Below, piece by piece: positions 47,151 to 55,330 of a stretch of 64,000 nucleotides of DNA. The translations under genes were made by a program, and so were the position numbers. The notes under the pieces are model-generated. The model had not been told where the DNA came from and made no database searches. It saw only the letters and a list, made by a program, of their open reading frames with translations. The stretch comes from Stenotrophomonas maltophilia (GTDB lineage Bacteria; Pseudomonadota; Gammaproteobacteria; Xanthomonadales; Xanthomonadaceae): the NCBI RefSeq assembly GCF_002138415.1, contig NZ_CP015612.1:784001-848000 (forward strand), in the 5' to 3' direction. Each line of letters opens with the position of its first letter. Within the stretch, counting starts at the first letter, position 1.

Positions 47151-48113
47151 ATGATGCAAGAGTCCCCGAACCTGCTGGTCTTTTCCGGCAACGCCAACAA
47201 ACGTCTGGCGCAGAACATCTGCAAGGAACTGGGGGTTCGCCCGGGCAAGGCGCTGGTCTCGCACTTCTCCGATGGTGAAGTGCAGGTGGAAATCGAAGAG
47301 AACGTCCGCAAGCAGGACGTGTTCGTGATCCAGCCGACCTGCGCGCCGAGCGCGGAAAACCTGATGGAACTGCTGGTGCTGATCGACGCGCTCAAGCGCG
47401 CATCGGTGGCCAGCGTGACCGCCGTGGTGCCGTACTTCGGCTACTCGCGCCAGGATCGCCGCATGCGTTCCTCGCGCGTGCCGATCACCGCCAAGCTGGC
47501 GGCGAAGATGTTCAGCACCGCTGGCGCTGATCGCGTGCTGACCGTCGACCTGCACGCCGACCAGATCCAGGGCTTCTTCGATATTCCGGTGGACAACGTG
47601 TATGCGTCCCCGCTGCTGCTGGCCGACATCTGGCGCGCCTACGGCACCGAGAACCTGATCGTTGTGTCGCCGGACGTGGGCGGCGTGGTCCGCGCCCGTG
47701 CGGTCGCCAAGCGCCTGGATGACGCCGATCTGGCGATCATCGACAAGCGCCGCCCGCGCGCCAACGTCTCCACCGTGATGAACATCATCGGTGACGTCGA
47801 AGGCAAGACCTGCGTGATGGTCGATGACATCGTCGATACCGCCGGCACCCTGTGCGCCGCTGCCGCTGCCCTGAAGGCGCGCGGTGCGCTCAAGGTCGCC
47901 GCCTACTGCACCCACGCGGTGCTGTCGGGCCCGGCGGTGGACAACATCACCAATTCCCAGCTCGACGAGCTGGTGGTGACCGACACCATCCCGCTGAAGG
48001 ACGCAGCGCGGGTGTGCAGCAAGATCCGCCAGCTGAGCGTGGCGGAAATGCTGGCCGAAACGATGCGCCGCATCGCCTTCGGCGAGTCGGTCAGCTCGCT
48101 GTACGTCGACTGA
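47151..48113 (+). CDS. prs: Ribose-phosphate pyrophosphokinase
   Basis: A 320-residue class I PRPP synthetase (ribose-5-phosphate + ATP to PRPP). The N-terminal [17 protein letters not shown], the ATP site [18 protein letters not shown] and the PRPP loop [13 protein letters not shown] are intact. Two ATGs in a row (47151, 47154) are possible starts, neither with a strong ribosome site. It follows tRNA-Gln and may be partly co-transcribed with it. Confidence 0.97.
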   Translation: MMQESPNLLVFSGNANKRLAQNICKELGVRPGKALVSHFSDGEVQVEIEENVRKQDVFVIQPTCAPSAENLMELLVLIDALKRASVASVTAVVPYFGYSRQDRRMRSSRVPITAKLAAKMFSTAGADRVLTVDLHADQIQGFFDIPVDNVYASPLLLADIWRAYGTENLIVVSPDVGGVVRARAVAKRLDDADLAIIDKRRPRANVSTVMNIIGDVEGKTCVMVDDIVDTAGTLCAAAAALKARGALKVAAYCTHAVLSGPAVDNITNSQLDELVVTDTIPLKDAARVCSKIRQLSVAEMLAETMRRIAFGESVSSLYVD

Positions 48114-48223
48114 GTTTTTCGTCCCTGCCGGCAACGGCGGGGACATACCCCGGGTGCTTCTGGTCGCGGAAGCATCTTCAACCGCCACGCCGCAAGGCAA
48201 GGCAACAACCTGAGTAGTCGAAA

Positions 48224-48841
48224 ATGTCGAAGACCCATGAAATCAAGGTCACCAAGCGTGAACTGCAGCGTAAGGGTGCGAGCCGCCGCCTGCGTCACGC
48301 TGGTGTGATCCCGGCCATCGTGTACGGCGGCAACGCCGAGCCGGTCGCCATCAGCCTGGACCACAACGAAATCTGGCTGGCCCAGCAGAACGAGTGGTTC
48401 TATGCCTCGATCCTGGACCTGAACCTGGACGGCCAGGTGCAGAAGGTCCTGCTGCGTGACATGCAGCGCCACCCGTACAAGCAGCTGATCATGCACCTGG
48501 ACTTCCAGCGCGTGAACGAGAACGAAGCCCTGACCGCTTCGGTCCCGCTGCACTTCATCAACGAAGACACCTCGCCGGCTGGCAAGGCTGCCGACGTCGT
48601 GGTCACCCACGAACTGAAGGAAGTGACCATCACCTGCCTGCCGAAGGACCTGCCGGAGTCGATCGAAGTCGACCTGGGCGAGCTGAAGGCCGGTGACGTG
48701 GTGTACCTGTCCAACATCAAGCTGCCGAAGGGCGTGGAAATCCCGGCCCTGGCGCTGGGCAAGGACCACGACGACGCCATCGTCACCGCCAAGGCCGGCA
48801 AGGCCGACGCGGCTGACGAAGAAGCGGCTGCCGCCGAGTAA
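48224..48841 (+). CDS. rplY: 50S ribosomal protein L25, long (CTC) form
   Basis: A 205-residue protein with the N-terminal 5S-rRNA-binding L25 domain (IKVTKRELQRKGASRRLRHAG, VPAIVYGG-like IPAIVYGG) and the C-terminal TL5/CTC domain found in the long form. The C-terminus is acidic and Ala-rich (ADEEAAAAE). It sits between prs and pth, the common order in Gammaproteobacteria. Confidence 0.96.
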   Translation: MSKTHEIKVTKRELQRKGASRRLRHAGVIPAIVYGGNAEPVAISLDHNEIWLAQQNEWFYASILDLNLDGQVQKVLLRDMQRHPYKQLIMHLDFQRVNENEALTASVPLHFINEDTSPAGKAADVVVTHELKEVTITCLPKDLPESIEVDLGELKAGDVVYLSNIKLPKGVEIPALALGKDHDDAIVTAKAGKADAADEEAAAAE

Positions 48842-48850
48842 TACCGCTAC

Positions 48851-48874
48851 GGTGCCTGCCTCCGGGCAGGCACC
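48851..48874 (+). terminator. Hairpin between rplY and pth
   Basis: A perfect 10-bp stem GGTGCCTGCC / GGCAGGCACC with loop TCCG starts 10 bp after the rplY stop. Only a short GTATTGG follows and the pth ribosome site is 10 bp on. It is more likely an attenuator or processing site than a full terminator. Confidence 0.55.
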
Positions 48875-48889
48875 GTATTGGAAGGAACC

Positions 48890-49468
48890 ATGGCAGGACT
48901 GCGACTGATCGTCGGTCTGGGCAACCCCGGATCGGAACACGCCCGGACCCGGCACAATGCCGGGTTTCATTTCGTTGAGGCCCTGGCGGAAAAAGCCGGT
49001 GCACGATGGAACGTGGACAGCAAGCTGTTCGGTGAGACCGCCAAGGTCGAGATCGCCGGGCAGACGGTGTGGCTGCTCAAGCCCGCCACCTTCATGAACC
49101 TCAGCGGCAAGTCGGTCACCGCCGCACAGCGGTTCTGGAAGATCGAGCCGGAAGAAACCCTGCTGGCCCACGACGAACTGGACCTGGCGCCCGGCGTGGC
49201 GCGGCTGAAGTTCGACGGTGGCCACGGTGGCCAGAACGGCCTGCGCGACACCATCCGGTTGCTCGGCCACGGCAAGTTCCATCGCCTGCGCGTGGGCATC
49301 GGCCATCCCGGCCACAAGGACCGCGTGGTGGGCTGGGTACTGGGACGCCCTTCCAAGGATGATGAAGTACTGATTTCGCGCGCCATCGACGATGCCATCG
49401 ACGTGCTGCCGCTGGCGGTGCAGGGCGATTTCAGCGAAGCGATGAAGCGGCTTCATACCCCGAAATAG
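48890..49468 (+). CDS. pth: Peptidyl-tRNA hydrolase
   Basis: A 192-residue enzyme recycling stalled peptidyl-tRNA. The catalytic signature is present: GLGNPGSEHARTRHNAGFHFV with the catalytic His, MNLSGKSV with Asn, and HDELDLAPG with Asp. ATG 48890 has GGAAGGA upstream. It is followed by ychF, again the usual order. Confidence 0.96.
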   Translation: MAGLRLIVGLGNPGSEHARTRHNAGFHFVEALAEKAGARWNVDSKLFGETAKVEIAGQTVWLLKPATFMNLSGKSVTAAQRFWKIEPEETLLAHDELDLAPGVARLKFDGGHGGQNGLRDTIRLLGHGKFHRLRVGIGHPGHKDRVVGWVLGRPSKDDEVLISRAIDDAIDVLPLAVQGDFSEAMKRLHTPK

Positions 49469-49476
49469 CGCTTCTT

Positions 49477-49534
49477 GTAGGTGCCAACCTTGGTTGGCAC
49501 ACGTTTCCCCGGTAATCGCCAACCTTGGTTGGCG
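49477..49534 (+). repeat. SMAG/REP palindromes (CCAACCTTGGTTGG type) between pth and ychF
   Basis: GTAGGTGCCAACCTTGGTTG then GCAC at 49477-49500, and a shorter GCCAACCTTGGTTGGCG at 49517-49534 without GTAG. Confidence 0.75.
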
Positions 49535-49615
49535 GATGCTCCACACCGAGATGGATTGGCCAAGCAGCGCGCGCGCTGTTTCACCAATCACTTTCACCCC
49601 AGAGAGCTGTCACCC

Positions 49616-50707
49616 ATGGGTATCAAATGCGGCATCGTCGGCCTGCCCAATGTCGGCAAGTCGACCCTGTTCAATGCGCTGACCAAGGCGGGTATCGCCG
49701 CGGCGAACTTCCCGTTCTGCACCATCGAGCCGAACGTCGGCATCGTGCCGGTGCCGGACCCGCGCCTGAACGAGCTGGCGGGCATCATCAACCCGCAGAA
49801 GGTCATCCCGACTGCGGTCGAGTTCGTCGACATCGCCGGCCTGGTGGCCGGTGCTGCCAGCGGTGAAGGCCTGGGCAACAAGTTCCTGGCGCACATCCGC
49901 GAAGTCGACGCGATCACCCACGTGGTGCGCTGCTTCGAGCACGGCGACATCGTGCACGTGGCCGGCAAGGTCGATCCGATCTCGGACATCGAAACCATCG
50001 ACACCGAGCTGGCGCTGGCTGACCTGGACAGTGTCGAGAAGGCGCTGAACCGTGCCGAGCGTGCGGCCAAGGGCGGCGACAAGGACGCAGCGGCGCGCAA
50101 GCCGGTGCTGGCCAAGCTGCAGGCTGCGCTGTCCGACGGCAAGGCCGGTCGCTCGGTCGGCCTGGACGAGGAAGAGAAGGCGCTGGTGCGCGATCTGTTC
50201 CTGCTGACCCTGAAGCCGGTGATGTACATCGCCAACGTGCTGGAAGACGGTTTCGACAACAACCCGCACCTGGAAGCCGTGCGTGCGCATGCTGCCGCTG
50301 AAGGCGCGCAGGTGGTGCCGGTGTCGGCAGCGATCGAAGAAGAGCTGTCGCAGCTCGACGACGAAGACCGCGATACCTTCCTGGCCGACCTGGGTCTGAG
50401 CGAGCCGGGCCTGAACCGTGTGATCAACGCGGCCTACAGCCTGCTCGGCCTGCAGACCTACTTCACCGCCGGCGTGAAGGAAGTCCGTGCGTGGACCGTG
50501 CGCAAGGGCGCCACCGCCCCGCAGGCTGCCGCGGTCATCCACACCGACTTCGAGAAGGGCTTCATCCGCGCTGAAACCATCGCGTATGACGACTTCATCA
50601 AGTACAAGGGCGAAGCCGGTGCCAAGGAAGCCGGCCGCCTGCGCCTGGAAGGCAAGGAATACCGCGTGCAGGAAGGCGACATCCTGCACTTCCGCTTCAA
50701 CGTCTGA
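49616..50707 (+). CDS. ychF: Redox-regulated ribosome-binding ATPase YchF
   Basis: A 363-residue Obg-family P-loop protein that prefers ATP. G1 is [18 protein letters not shown]3 is [20 protein letters not shown], the central coiled coil is acidic, and the C-terminal TGS domain has [12 protein letters not shown] and the final [13 protein letters not shown] 49616 gives the standard N-terminus [10 protein letters not shown] terminator hairpin follows. Confidence 0.96.
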   Translation: MGIKCGIVGLPNVGKSTLFNALTKAGIAAANFPFCTIEPNVGIVPVPDPRLNELAGIINPQKVIPTAVEFVDIAGLVAGAASGEGLGNKFLAHIREVDAITHVVRCFEHGDIVHVAGKVDPISDIETIDTELALADLDSVEKALNRAERAAKGGDKDAAARKPVLAKLQAALSDGKAGRSVGLDEEEKALVRDLFLLTLKPVMYIANVLEDGFDNNPHLEAVRAHAAAEGAQVVPVSAAIEEELSQLDDEDRDTFLADLGLSEPGLNRVINAAYSLLGLQTYFTAGVKEVRAWTVRKGATAPQAAAVIHTDFEKGFIRAETIAYDDFIKYKGEAGAKEAGRLRLEGKEYRVQEGDILHFRFNV

Positions 50708-50732
50708 TCCCGCGGCATCGGATCGACCCCGG

Positions 50733-50755
50733 ACGCCCCGCCCTGTGCGGGGCGT
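50733..50755 (+). terminator. Terminator hairpin after ychF
   Basis: The stem ACGCCCCGC / GCGGGGCGT (9 bp, loop CCTGT) followed by TCGCGTTTCT, 26 bp after the stop. Confidence 0.65.
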
Positions 50756-50768
50756 TCGCGTTTCTGGT

Positions 50769-51146
50769 GATGGACAAAAAAGCACCAGGCTGCGAAACGC
50801 TTGCGGTGCGACGTTTGCCGGCACTTGTCCACAGCAAACTCCCATCGCTTTCCACGCCCCATGTGGAAAACCGTGGGGGCGGATCCCTTTCCACGGGAAA
50901 GGGCTCCGACCCCGATCAGTGCAGTCGGACCGTGGACAGAATTTCACCACGCTTCGAAACGCCTGCGCTGCAATGCTCGCGCCCACTTGTCCACACCAAG
51001 TTCCCATCGCTCTCCACGTCCGGTGTGGAAAACAATCGAAGGGCATGGACAAAAAATCACCACGTCCGGAAACGCCCGCACTGCAAGCCTCGCGGCCACT
51101 TGTCCACACCAAGTTCCCATCGCTTTCCACGCGCGGTGTGGAAAAC
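50769..51146 (+). repeat. Three 103-nt intergenic repeats with DnaA-box-like 9-mers
   Basis: Units at 50769-50871, 50931-51033 and 51044-51146 align without gaps. The last two differ at about 16 of 103 positions by hand count. Each unit has TTGTCCACA (50825, 50987, 51100) facing TGTGGAAAA (50862, 51024, 51137), whose reverse complement TTTTCCACA fits the DnaA-box consensus TTWTNCACA. The spacers are 59 and 10 bp; the first spacer holds a GGGG-type hairpin. No ORF is supported here. Confidence 0.85.
50876..50913. repeat. GGGGTC-family hairpin, copy 3 (imperfect)
   Basis: GGGGCGGATCCCTTTCC and GGAAAGGGCTCCGACCCC pair with a few mismatches around loop ACG. It lies 4 bp after the first 103-nt repeat, between copies one and two. 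Confidence 0.75.
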
Positions 51147-51163
51147 CCGCGTGGCCCGCTCTG

Positions 51164-51222
51164 GTAGTCGCCCACCTTGGTGGGCGCGTGGCAGATCAGT
51201 GCCCACCAAGGTGGGCATCTAC
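51164..51222 (+). repeat. Inverted SMAG/REP pair (GCCCACCTTGGTGGGC type)
   Basis: GTAGTCGCCCACCTTGGTGG at 51164 and the mirror GCCCACCAAGGTGGGC ending in CTAC at 51222. Confidence 0.8.
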
Positions 51223-51242
51223 CAGAGCCAGGTTCCCAAACA

Positions 51243-51269
51243 ACAGGGCCCGCCAATGGCGGGCCCTGT
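51243..51269 (-). terminator. Intrinsic terminator of the TonB-dependent receptor gene
   Basis: The perfect 12-bp stem ACAGGGCCCGCC / GGCGGGCCCTGT, loop AAT, is followed on the minus strand by TGTTTGG. It lies 28 bp beyond the receptor stop. Confidence 0.8.
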
Positions 51270-51296
51270 CGTCCACGTTCTGCAATGCGGCGTGCC

Positions 51297-54035
51297 TTAC
51301 AGCGCGCTGCCACCGAACTTGTGGGTGTACTGCAGGTTGATGGTGCGGCCGACGCTGTCGAACCAGGACACGTCGTAGTACGGATACGCGGTGTACGTGG
51401 CGTCCTTCGGCGGCATCTTGTTGAACACGTTGACCACCGACAGCGACAGGCGCGAGTGGTCGTCGAAGCGGTACTGCAGCGACGCGTTGTAGCGGTAGGT
51501 TGCCTTGATGTACGGGCTGTCACCGCTGTCCCACTTGAATACCTGGTCGTAGCTGTCCGAGGTCGGCAGCTTGCCCAGGCGCGAACCATAGACCGTGGCC
51601 GACCACGCGTCCTTCTCCCAGGTCACGCTCAGGCTGGTCTTGGTACGCGGGATGTCGAAGTTGCTGTTGACCGCGAACTGGTCCTGGATCGGATCACCGG
51701 GGTAGCGCTGGAAATCGTGCTTCTTCACCCAGGTGTGGGTGCCGTTGAGGATGAAGTCGCCGATGCCGGTCTGCAGGCGGTAGCGCAGGCCAATGTCGAT
51801 GCCGGAGGTGGATTCGCGGGCGACGTTGATCGGGGCGACACGCACGCCGTACAGGCGGCCATCACTGGTGCGGGTGATGCGGTCGAGCGCGTCCACGCAG
51901 GTCGGCGAGTTGATGTCGGCACTGCCGAGGCGGCAGTTCGCTTCGCTGGCCAGGATCGTGCGCACGTCCATGTCCTGCACCTGCTTGCGCATGTCGATGT
52001 CGAACCAGTCCACCGACAGGTCCAGGCCGATCGCCGGCGACCAGACGAAGCCGGCACTCCACGAGGTGCTGGTTTCCGGGTCGAGCTGGCGGTTGCCGGT
52101 GCGGCTGCGGATCAGATTATGCTCGTAGTCGGAACAGTCGGCGGCATCGTCGGCGCGGCAGCTGTACAGGTCCACTGCGCTCGTCTCGTCGTTGCCCGGG
52201 CCGGCGAACACGTAGTGCAGGTCCGGCGCACGGAACGCGGTGCCGTACGAACCGCGGACCAGCAGCGTGTCGATCGGGCGCCATTCCAGGCCACCGCTCC
52301 AGGTCGCCTTGCCGATGGTGTGGCCGGAATAGCGGTACTGATCGTAGCGGCCGGCCACGCTCAGGTTGACCGTCTCGTGCAGCGGCAGGCGCAGCTCCGC
52401 AGCGGTCGCCCAGCGGTTGCGCGAGCCCTTGCCGTCCGAATCCTTCCAGCTGTAGTAGTAGTACTCGGTCGCCAGCGGATCGGGATTGAGCGAGTACGCC
52501 TGCTGGCCAACTTCCACGGTCGCGGCGAAGCCGGCATCACCGCCCGGCAGGCCGAACAGCGCGGAATTGGTCAGCGTGAACGCAGCCGTCTCGGTGCGCG
52601 ACTTCGGGGTGTAGGTGGTGCGCGCCGCGATCGAATCGTACTCGGCGCGGGTCAGCGGCCGGTACAGGCGCGACGGGTCGGCGTTGTAGATCGGGAAGCC
52701 GTCGTCGTCCACGCCCAGCTGCGGGCCCAGGAACAGGTCATTGGCTTTGGCGGCGATGATCTGTGCCCAGCTGATCCGCGACTGGTACTGCGAATGGCTC
52801 AGGGCCGCTTCGTAGTCCCAGTTGCCGGCCAGGTTGCCCTTGAAGCCGGTGGTCACGCTGAAGGTCTTCTGCGTGCTGCGCACCATTGCATTGCGCAGGC
52901 CACCCATCTCCTCGGGCGAGAACTGGCGCTGCCAGAACTCGATCTCGCCGGTGGCCTGGTTGTTGAAATAGCCCGACTCATCGCCGTTGGCGTCCATGCG
53001 GCCCCACTTGGTGACGTCGCGCATCAGCGACATCGTGTGGTAGCCCAGCTGCACATCGGCGAACCACTGCTGGCCGTTGTCGAAGTCGTAGCTCAGCGAG
53101 GCGTAGCCATTGGCGCCGCGGCGCTTGCTGAGGATGGTGCCGTAGCCGATCGAGCTGTCGCTGCCGCAGTAGTAACCGTAGCGCGGGCGGTAGGCGCGGT
53201 AGGTGCTGCCCTGGTTCTGCCCGGCCAGTGCTTCGCAGGTGGCCGCGCCCGGATCCAGGTAGTCGTCGTTGTAGTCCGTGCGCAGGTAAGCGCGGCGTGC
53301 GATGCGTGAGCCCTCGGTGGGGCCGTCCTGGGTCGAATCCTGGATGTCGCGCTCGTACGCCCACAGTGGGGTCTGCGACTGCAGCTCGACGCTGTACACC
53401 GCGTTGAAATTGCCGCGACTGAAACCGCTGGCCAGGCTCAGGTCGAACGACTCGCCACCGCCTTCGCTGGTGGTGCCCATGCGCATGTCGATCGTGGTGC
53501 CGTCGGCCTTCTTCTTCAGGATGAAGTTGACCACGCCGGCGATCGCGTCCGAACCGTAGATGGCCGAGGCGCTGCCGGTCAGCACTTCGATGCGCTCGAT
53601 CATCCCCAGCGGAATGTTGGAGACATCGGTGAAGTTGCTGCGGCCCTTGAACGGCATCGGGAAGTCGGCGATGCGGCGGCCATTGACCAGTACCAGCGTG
53701 TGGTTCGGGCCCAGGCCGCGCAGGTCCACCTGCTGGGCGCCCGGCGAGAAGTCGGCGCCGCTGGACGACTGCTGGCTCTGGGTCTCACCGCCGTTCTGGG
53801 TCATCGAGCGCAGGACGTCGGGCACGCTGGTGAAGCCGCTGGAACGGATCTGCTCGGCGCTGATCACCGTGATCGGGGCGGGGCCTTCCACCTGGGCGCG
53901 CGGAATGCGCGAACCGGTGACCTGCACCGCATCCAGTTGTTGAACCGAAGAGGAAGCCGGTGCCTGGGCCGCCGCGGAAGCAGCCACGCCCATCAACGCC
54001 AGCTGGATCGACCACGCCATCGCCTTTCTACGCAT
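51297..54035 (-). CDS. TonB-dependent outer-membrane receptor
   Basis: A 912-residue receptor. Signal peptide MRRKAMAWSIQLALMGVAASAAAQA, then a TonB-box-like LDAVQVTGSRI. The plug is at about 35-150 (PAPITVISAEQIRSSGFTSVPDVL, VLVNGRRI, IYGSDAIAGVVNFIL). A 22-strand barrel ends YTHKFGGSAL, with the family TonB C-terminal box VNVFNK. It lacks the long N-terminal extension of FecA-type signalling receptors. It is divergent from cyanophycinase-like and isoaspartyl-peptidase genes, so uptake of acidic or arginyl dipeptides or polymer fragments is inferred. ATG 54035 is chosen for the signal peptide. Confidence 0.9.
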   Translation of the reverse strand: MRRKAMAWSIQLALMGVAASAAAQAPASSSVQQLDAVQVTGSRIPRAQVEGPAPITVISAEQIRSSGFTSVPDVLRSMTQNGGETQSQQSSSGADFSPGAQQVDLRGLGPNHTLVLVNGRRIADFPMPFKGRSNFTDVSNIPLGMIERIEVLTGSASAIYGSDAIAGVVNFILKKKADGTTIDMRMGTTSEGGGESFDLSLASGFSRGNFNAVYSVELQSQTPLWAYERDIQDSTQDGPTEGSRIARRAYLRTDYNDDYLDPGAATCEALAGQNQGSTYRAYRPRYGYYCGSDSSIGYGTILSKRRGANGYASLSYDFDNGQQWFADVQLGYHTMSLMRDVTKWGRMDANGDESGYFNNQATGEIEFWQRQFSPEEMGGLRNAMVRSTQKTFSVTTGFKGNLAGNWDYEAALSHSQYQSRISWAQIIAAKANDLFLGPQLGVDDDGFPIYNADPSRLYRPLTRAEYDSIAARTTYTPKSRTETAAFTLTNSALFGLPGGDAGFAATVEVGQQAYSLNPDPLATEYYYYSWKDSDGKGSRNRWATAAELRLPLHETVNLSVAGRYDQYRYSGHTIGKATWSGGLEWRPIDTLLVRGSYGTAFRAPDLHYVFAGPGNDETSAVDLYSCRADDAADCSDYEHNLIRSRTGNRQLDPETSTSWSAGFVWSPAIGLDLSVDWFDIDMRKQVQDMDVRTILASEANCRLGSADINSPTCVDALDRITRTSDGRLYGVRVAPINVARESTSGIDIGLRYRLQTGIGDFILNGTHTWVKKHDFQRYPGDPIQDQFAVNSNFDIPRTKTSLSVTWEKDAWSATVYGSRLGKLPTSDSYDQVFKWDSGDSPYIKATYRYNASLQYRFDDHSRLSLSVVNVFNKMPPKDATYTAYPYYDVSWFDSVGRTINLQYTHKFGGSAL

Positions 54036-54165
54036 GAGGAATTCTCGGAAATGAAGCCGGCCCGCAGCGGAGGGGCCCTGTCCCCCATTCAGATTTGCGG
54101 AATGGGCGCGCGCATTTAACGCCTTTTTCATGCCCTTGACTACTGTGTCCCTATCTGGCAAAGAG

Positions 54166-54179
54166 TGAAAACGCTTGCA
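54166..54179. promoter_or_regulatory. LacI-type palindrome between receptor and cyanophycinase genes
   Basis: TGAAAACGCTTGCA is a CG-centred dyad with 10 of 14 bases symmetric. It fits the TGnAAnCGnTTnCA pattern bound by LacI-family repressors. It lies 27 bp before the cyanophycinase start and 131 bp before the receptor start. No LacI-family gene is in the window. Confidence 0.5.
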
Positions 54180-54205
54180 AGTCGATTTTGTTCAGGGAGA
54201 TCAAG

Positions 54206-55225
54206 ATGCGACGCCTCCATCGCACCCTGCGTGCCCCCTTCGCCTGGCTGGCGCTGCTGGTGTTGACCGTGCCGTTGGCCACCCTTGCGCAGGACCTGCA
54301 TGGCCCGGGCTTCGCCTACTACGAAGCTGGGGATCTCGACGCACCCCGGCCCGGCCCGCGCGCGCCGGCCATGATGTTGATGGGTGGTGGCGAGTGGGTG
54401 CCGGAAGCCTTCCACTGGTGGCTGAAGCAGGCTGGCAATGGCCGCGTGCTGATCCTGCGCGCTTCCGGCAGTGATGAGCTGCAGGACCGCCTGTATCGCG
54501 AGATCGGCGGGACCACCGCAGTGCAGACGCTGGTCTTCGACAGCCGCCGCGGCGCCGACGATCCGGCCGTGCTGCGCGTGGTTGCCGCAGCTGATGCCAT
54601 CTTCATTGCCGGTGGTGACCAGTCGCGCTACATCCGCTTCTGGAAGGGCACTGCGCTCAACCGCGCGCTGAACGCCCATGTGCGCGCCGGCAAGCCGATT
54701 GCCGGTACCAGTGCTGGGCTCGCCATCCTCGGTGGCTATGCCTACGGCGCGATGGACGGCGGCAGCATCACCTCCGCGGGTGCGCTGGCCGATCCGATGG
54801 GCAGCGCGGTGACCATGGACAGTGGCTTCCTGCAGATGCCCTATCTGCAGCGGGTGGTCACCGATACCCACTTCGACAAGCGCGACCGGCTCGGTCGCCT
54901 GATCGTGTTCGTGGCGCGCGCCGCCCAGGACAGCGGTGATCCCGACATCGTCGGCATCGGCGTCGACGAAGACACCGCCCTGTGCGTGGAGCCCGATGGC
55001 CAGGCACAGGTCTACAGTGCTGACGGCGAGGGCAAGGTCTGGGTGGTCAGCCCCGGCCGCGATGCCGACCGCCTGGTTGAGGGCGAGCCATTGCGCTTCC
55101 ATGCCGTTCCGGTGACCGTGGTCGCCAGCGGCAGCCGCATGCGCCTGGACGACTTCCAGGCCGACGCCGACTATCAGGCGGTGGCCGACATCAGCGACGG
55201 CGAGATTGAGTTCACGCTTCGGTAG
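54206..55225 (+). CDS. Exported cyanophycinase-like peptidase (S51 family)
   Basis: A 339-residue protein with a signal peptide (FAWLALLVLTVPLATLAQD). The peptidase-E/cyanophycinase fold follows: MLMGGGEWVPEAF, AIFIAGGDQSRYIRFWKGT, and the nucleophile Ser169 in AGTSAG. Cyanophycinases split multi-L-arginyl-poly-L-aspartate into beta-Asp-Arg dipeptides. Export points to extracellular or periplasmic polymer use, not a stored reserve. ATG 54206 follows GGGAGA. The TAG stop comes from a SMAG repeat. Confidence 0.85.
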   Translation: MRRLHRTLRAPFAWLALLVLTVPLATLAQDLHGPGFAYYEAGDLDAPRPGPRAPAMMLMGGGEWVPEAFHWWLKQAGNGRVLILRASGSDELQDRLYREIGGTTAVQTLVFDSRRGADDPAVLRVVAAADAIFIAGGDQSRYIRFWKGTALNRALNAHVRAGKPIAGTSAGLAILGGYAYGAMDGGSITSAGALADPMGSAVTMDSGFLQMPYLQRVVTDTHFDKRDRLGRLIVFVARAAQDSGDPDIVGIGVDEDTALCVEPDGQAQVYSADGEGKVWVVSPGRDADRLVEGEPLRFHAVPVTVVASGSRMRLDDFQADADYQAVADISDGEIEFTLR

Positions 55226-55291
55226 TGCCGGCCGCTGGCCGGCAACTCACCTTCCCTGATGCGACCGGTGCCGGCCAGCGGCCGGCACTAC
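55222..55291 (+). repeat. Inverted SMAG/REP pair between cyanophycinase and isoaspartyl peptidase
   Basis: GTAGTGCCGGCCGCTGGCCG at 55222 and its mirror ending GGCACTAC at 55291. Bases 55223-55225 are the stop codon of the upstream gene, so the repeat lies inside the presumed operon. Confidence 0.85.
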
Positions 55292-55330
55292 CCGTGCAAT
55301 CCTTCACTACACCTGCTGGAGACGTACCCG

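Noticed and set aside
50769-51146. CRISPR array
   Set aside because: Repeats are 103 nt, spacers are 59 and 10 bp, one spacer is itself a hairpin repeat, and no cas genes are near.
50769-51146. Chromosomal replication origin
   Set aside because: The facing DnaA-like 9-mers are suggestive, but there is no dnaA, dnaN or gidA/parA neighbour and no AT-rich unwinding stretch.
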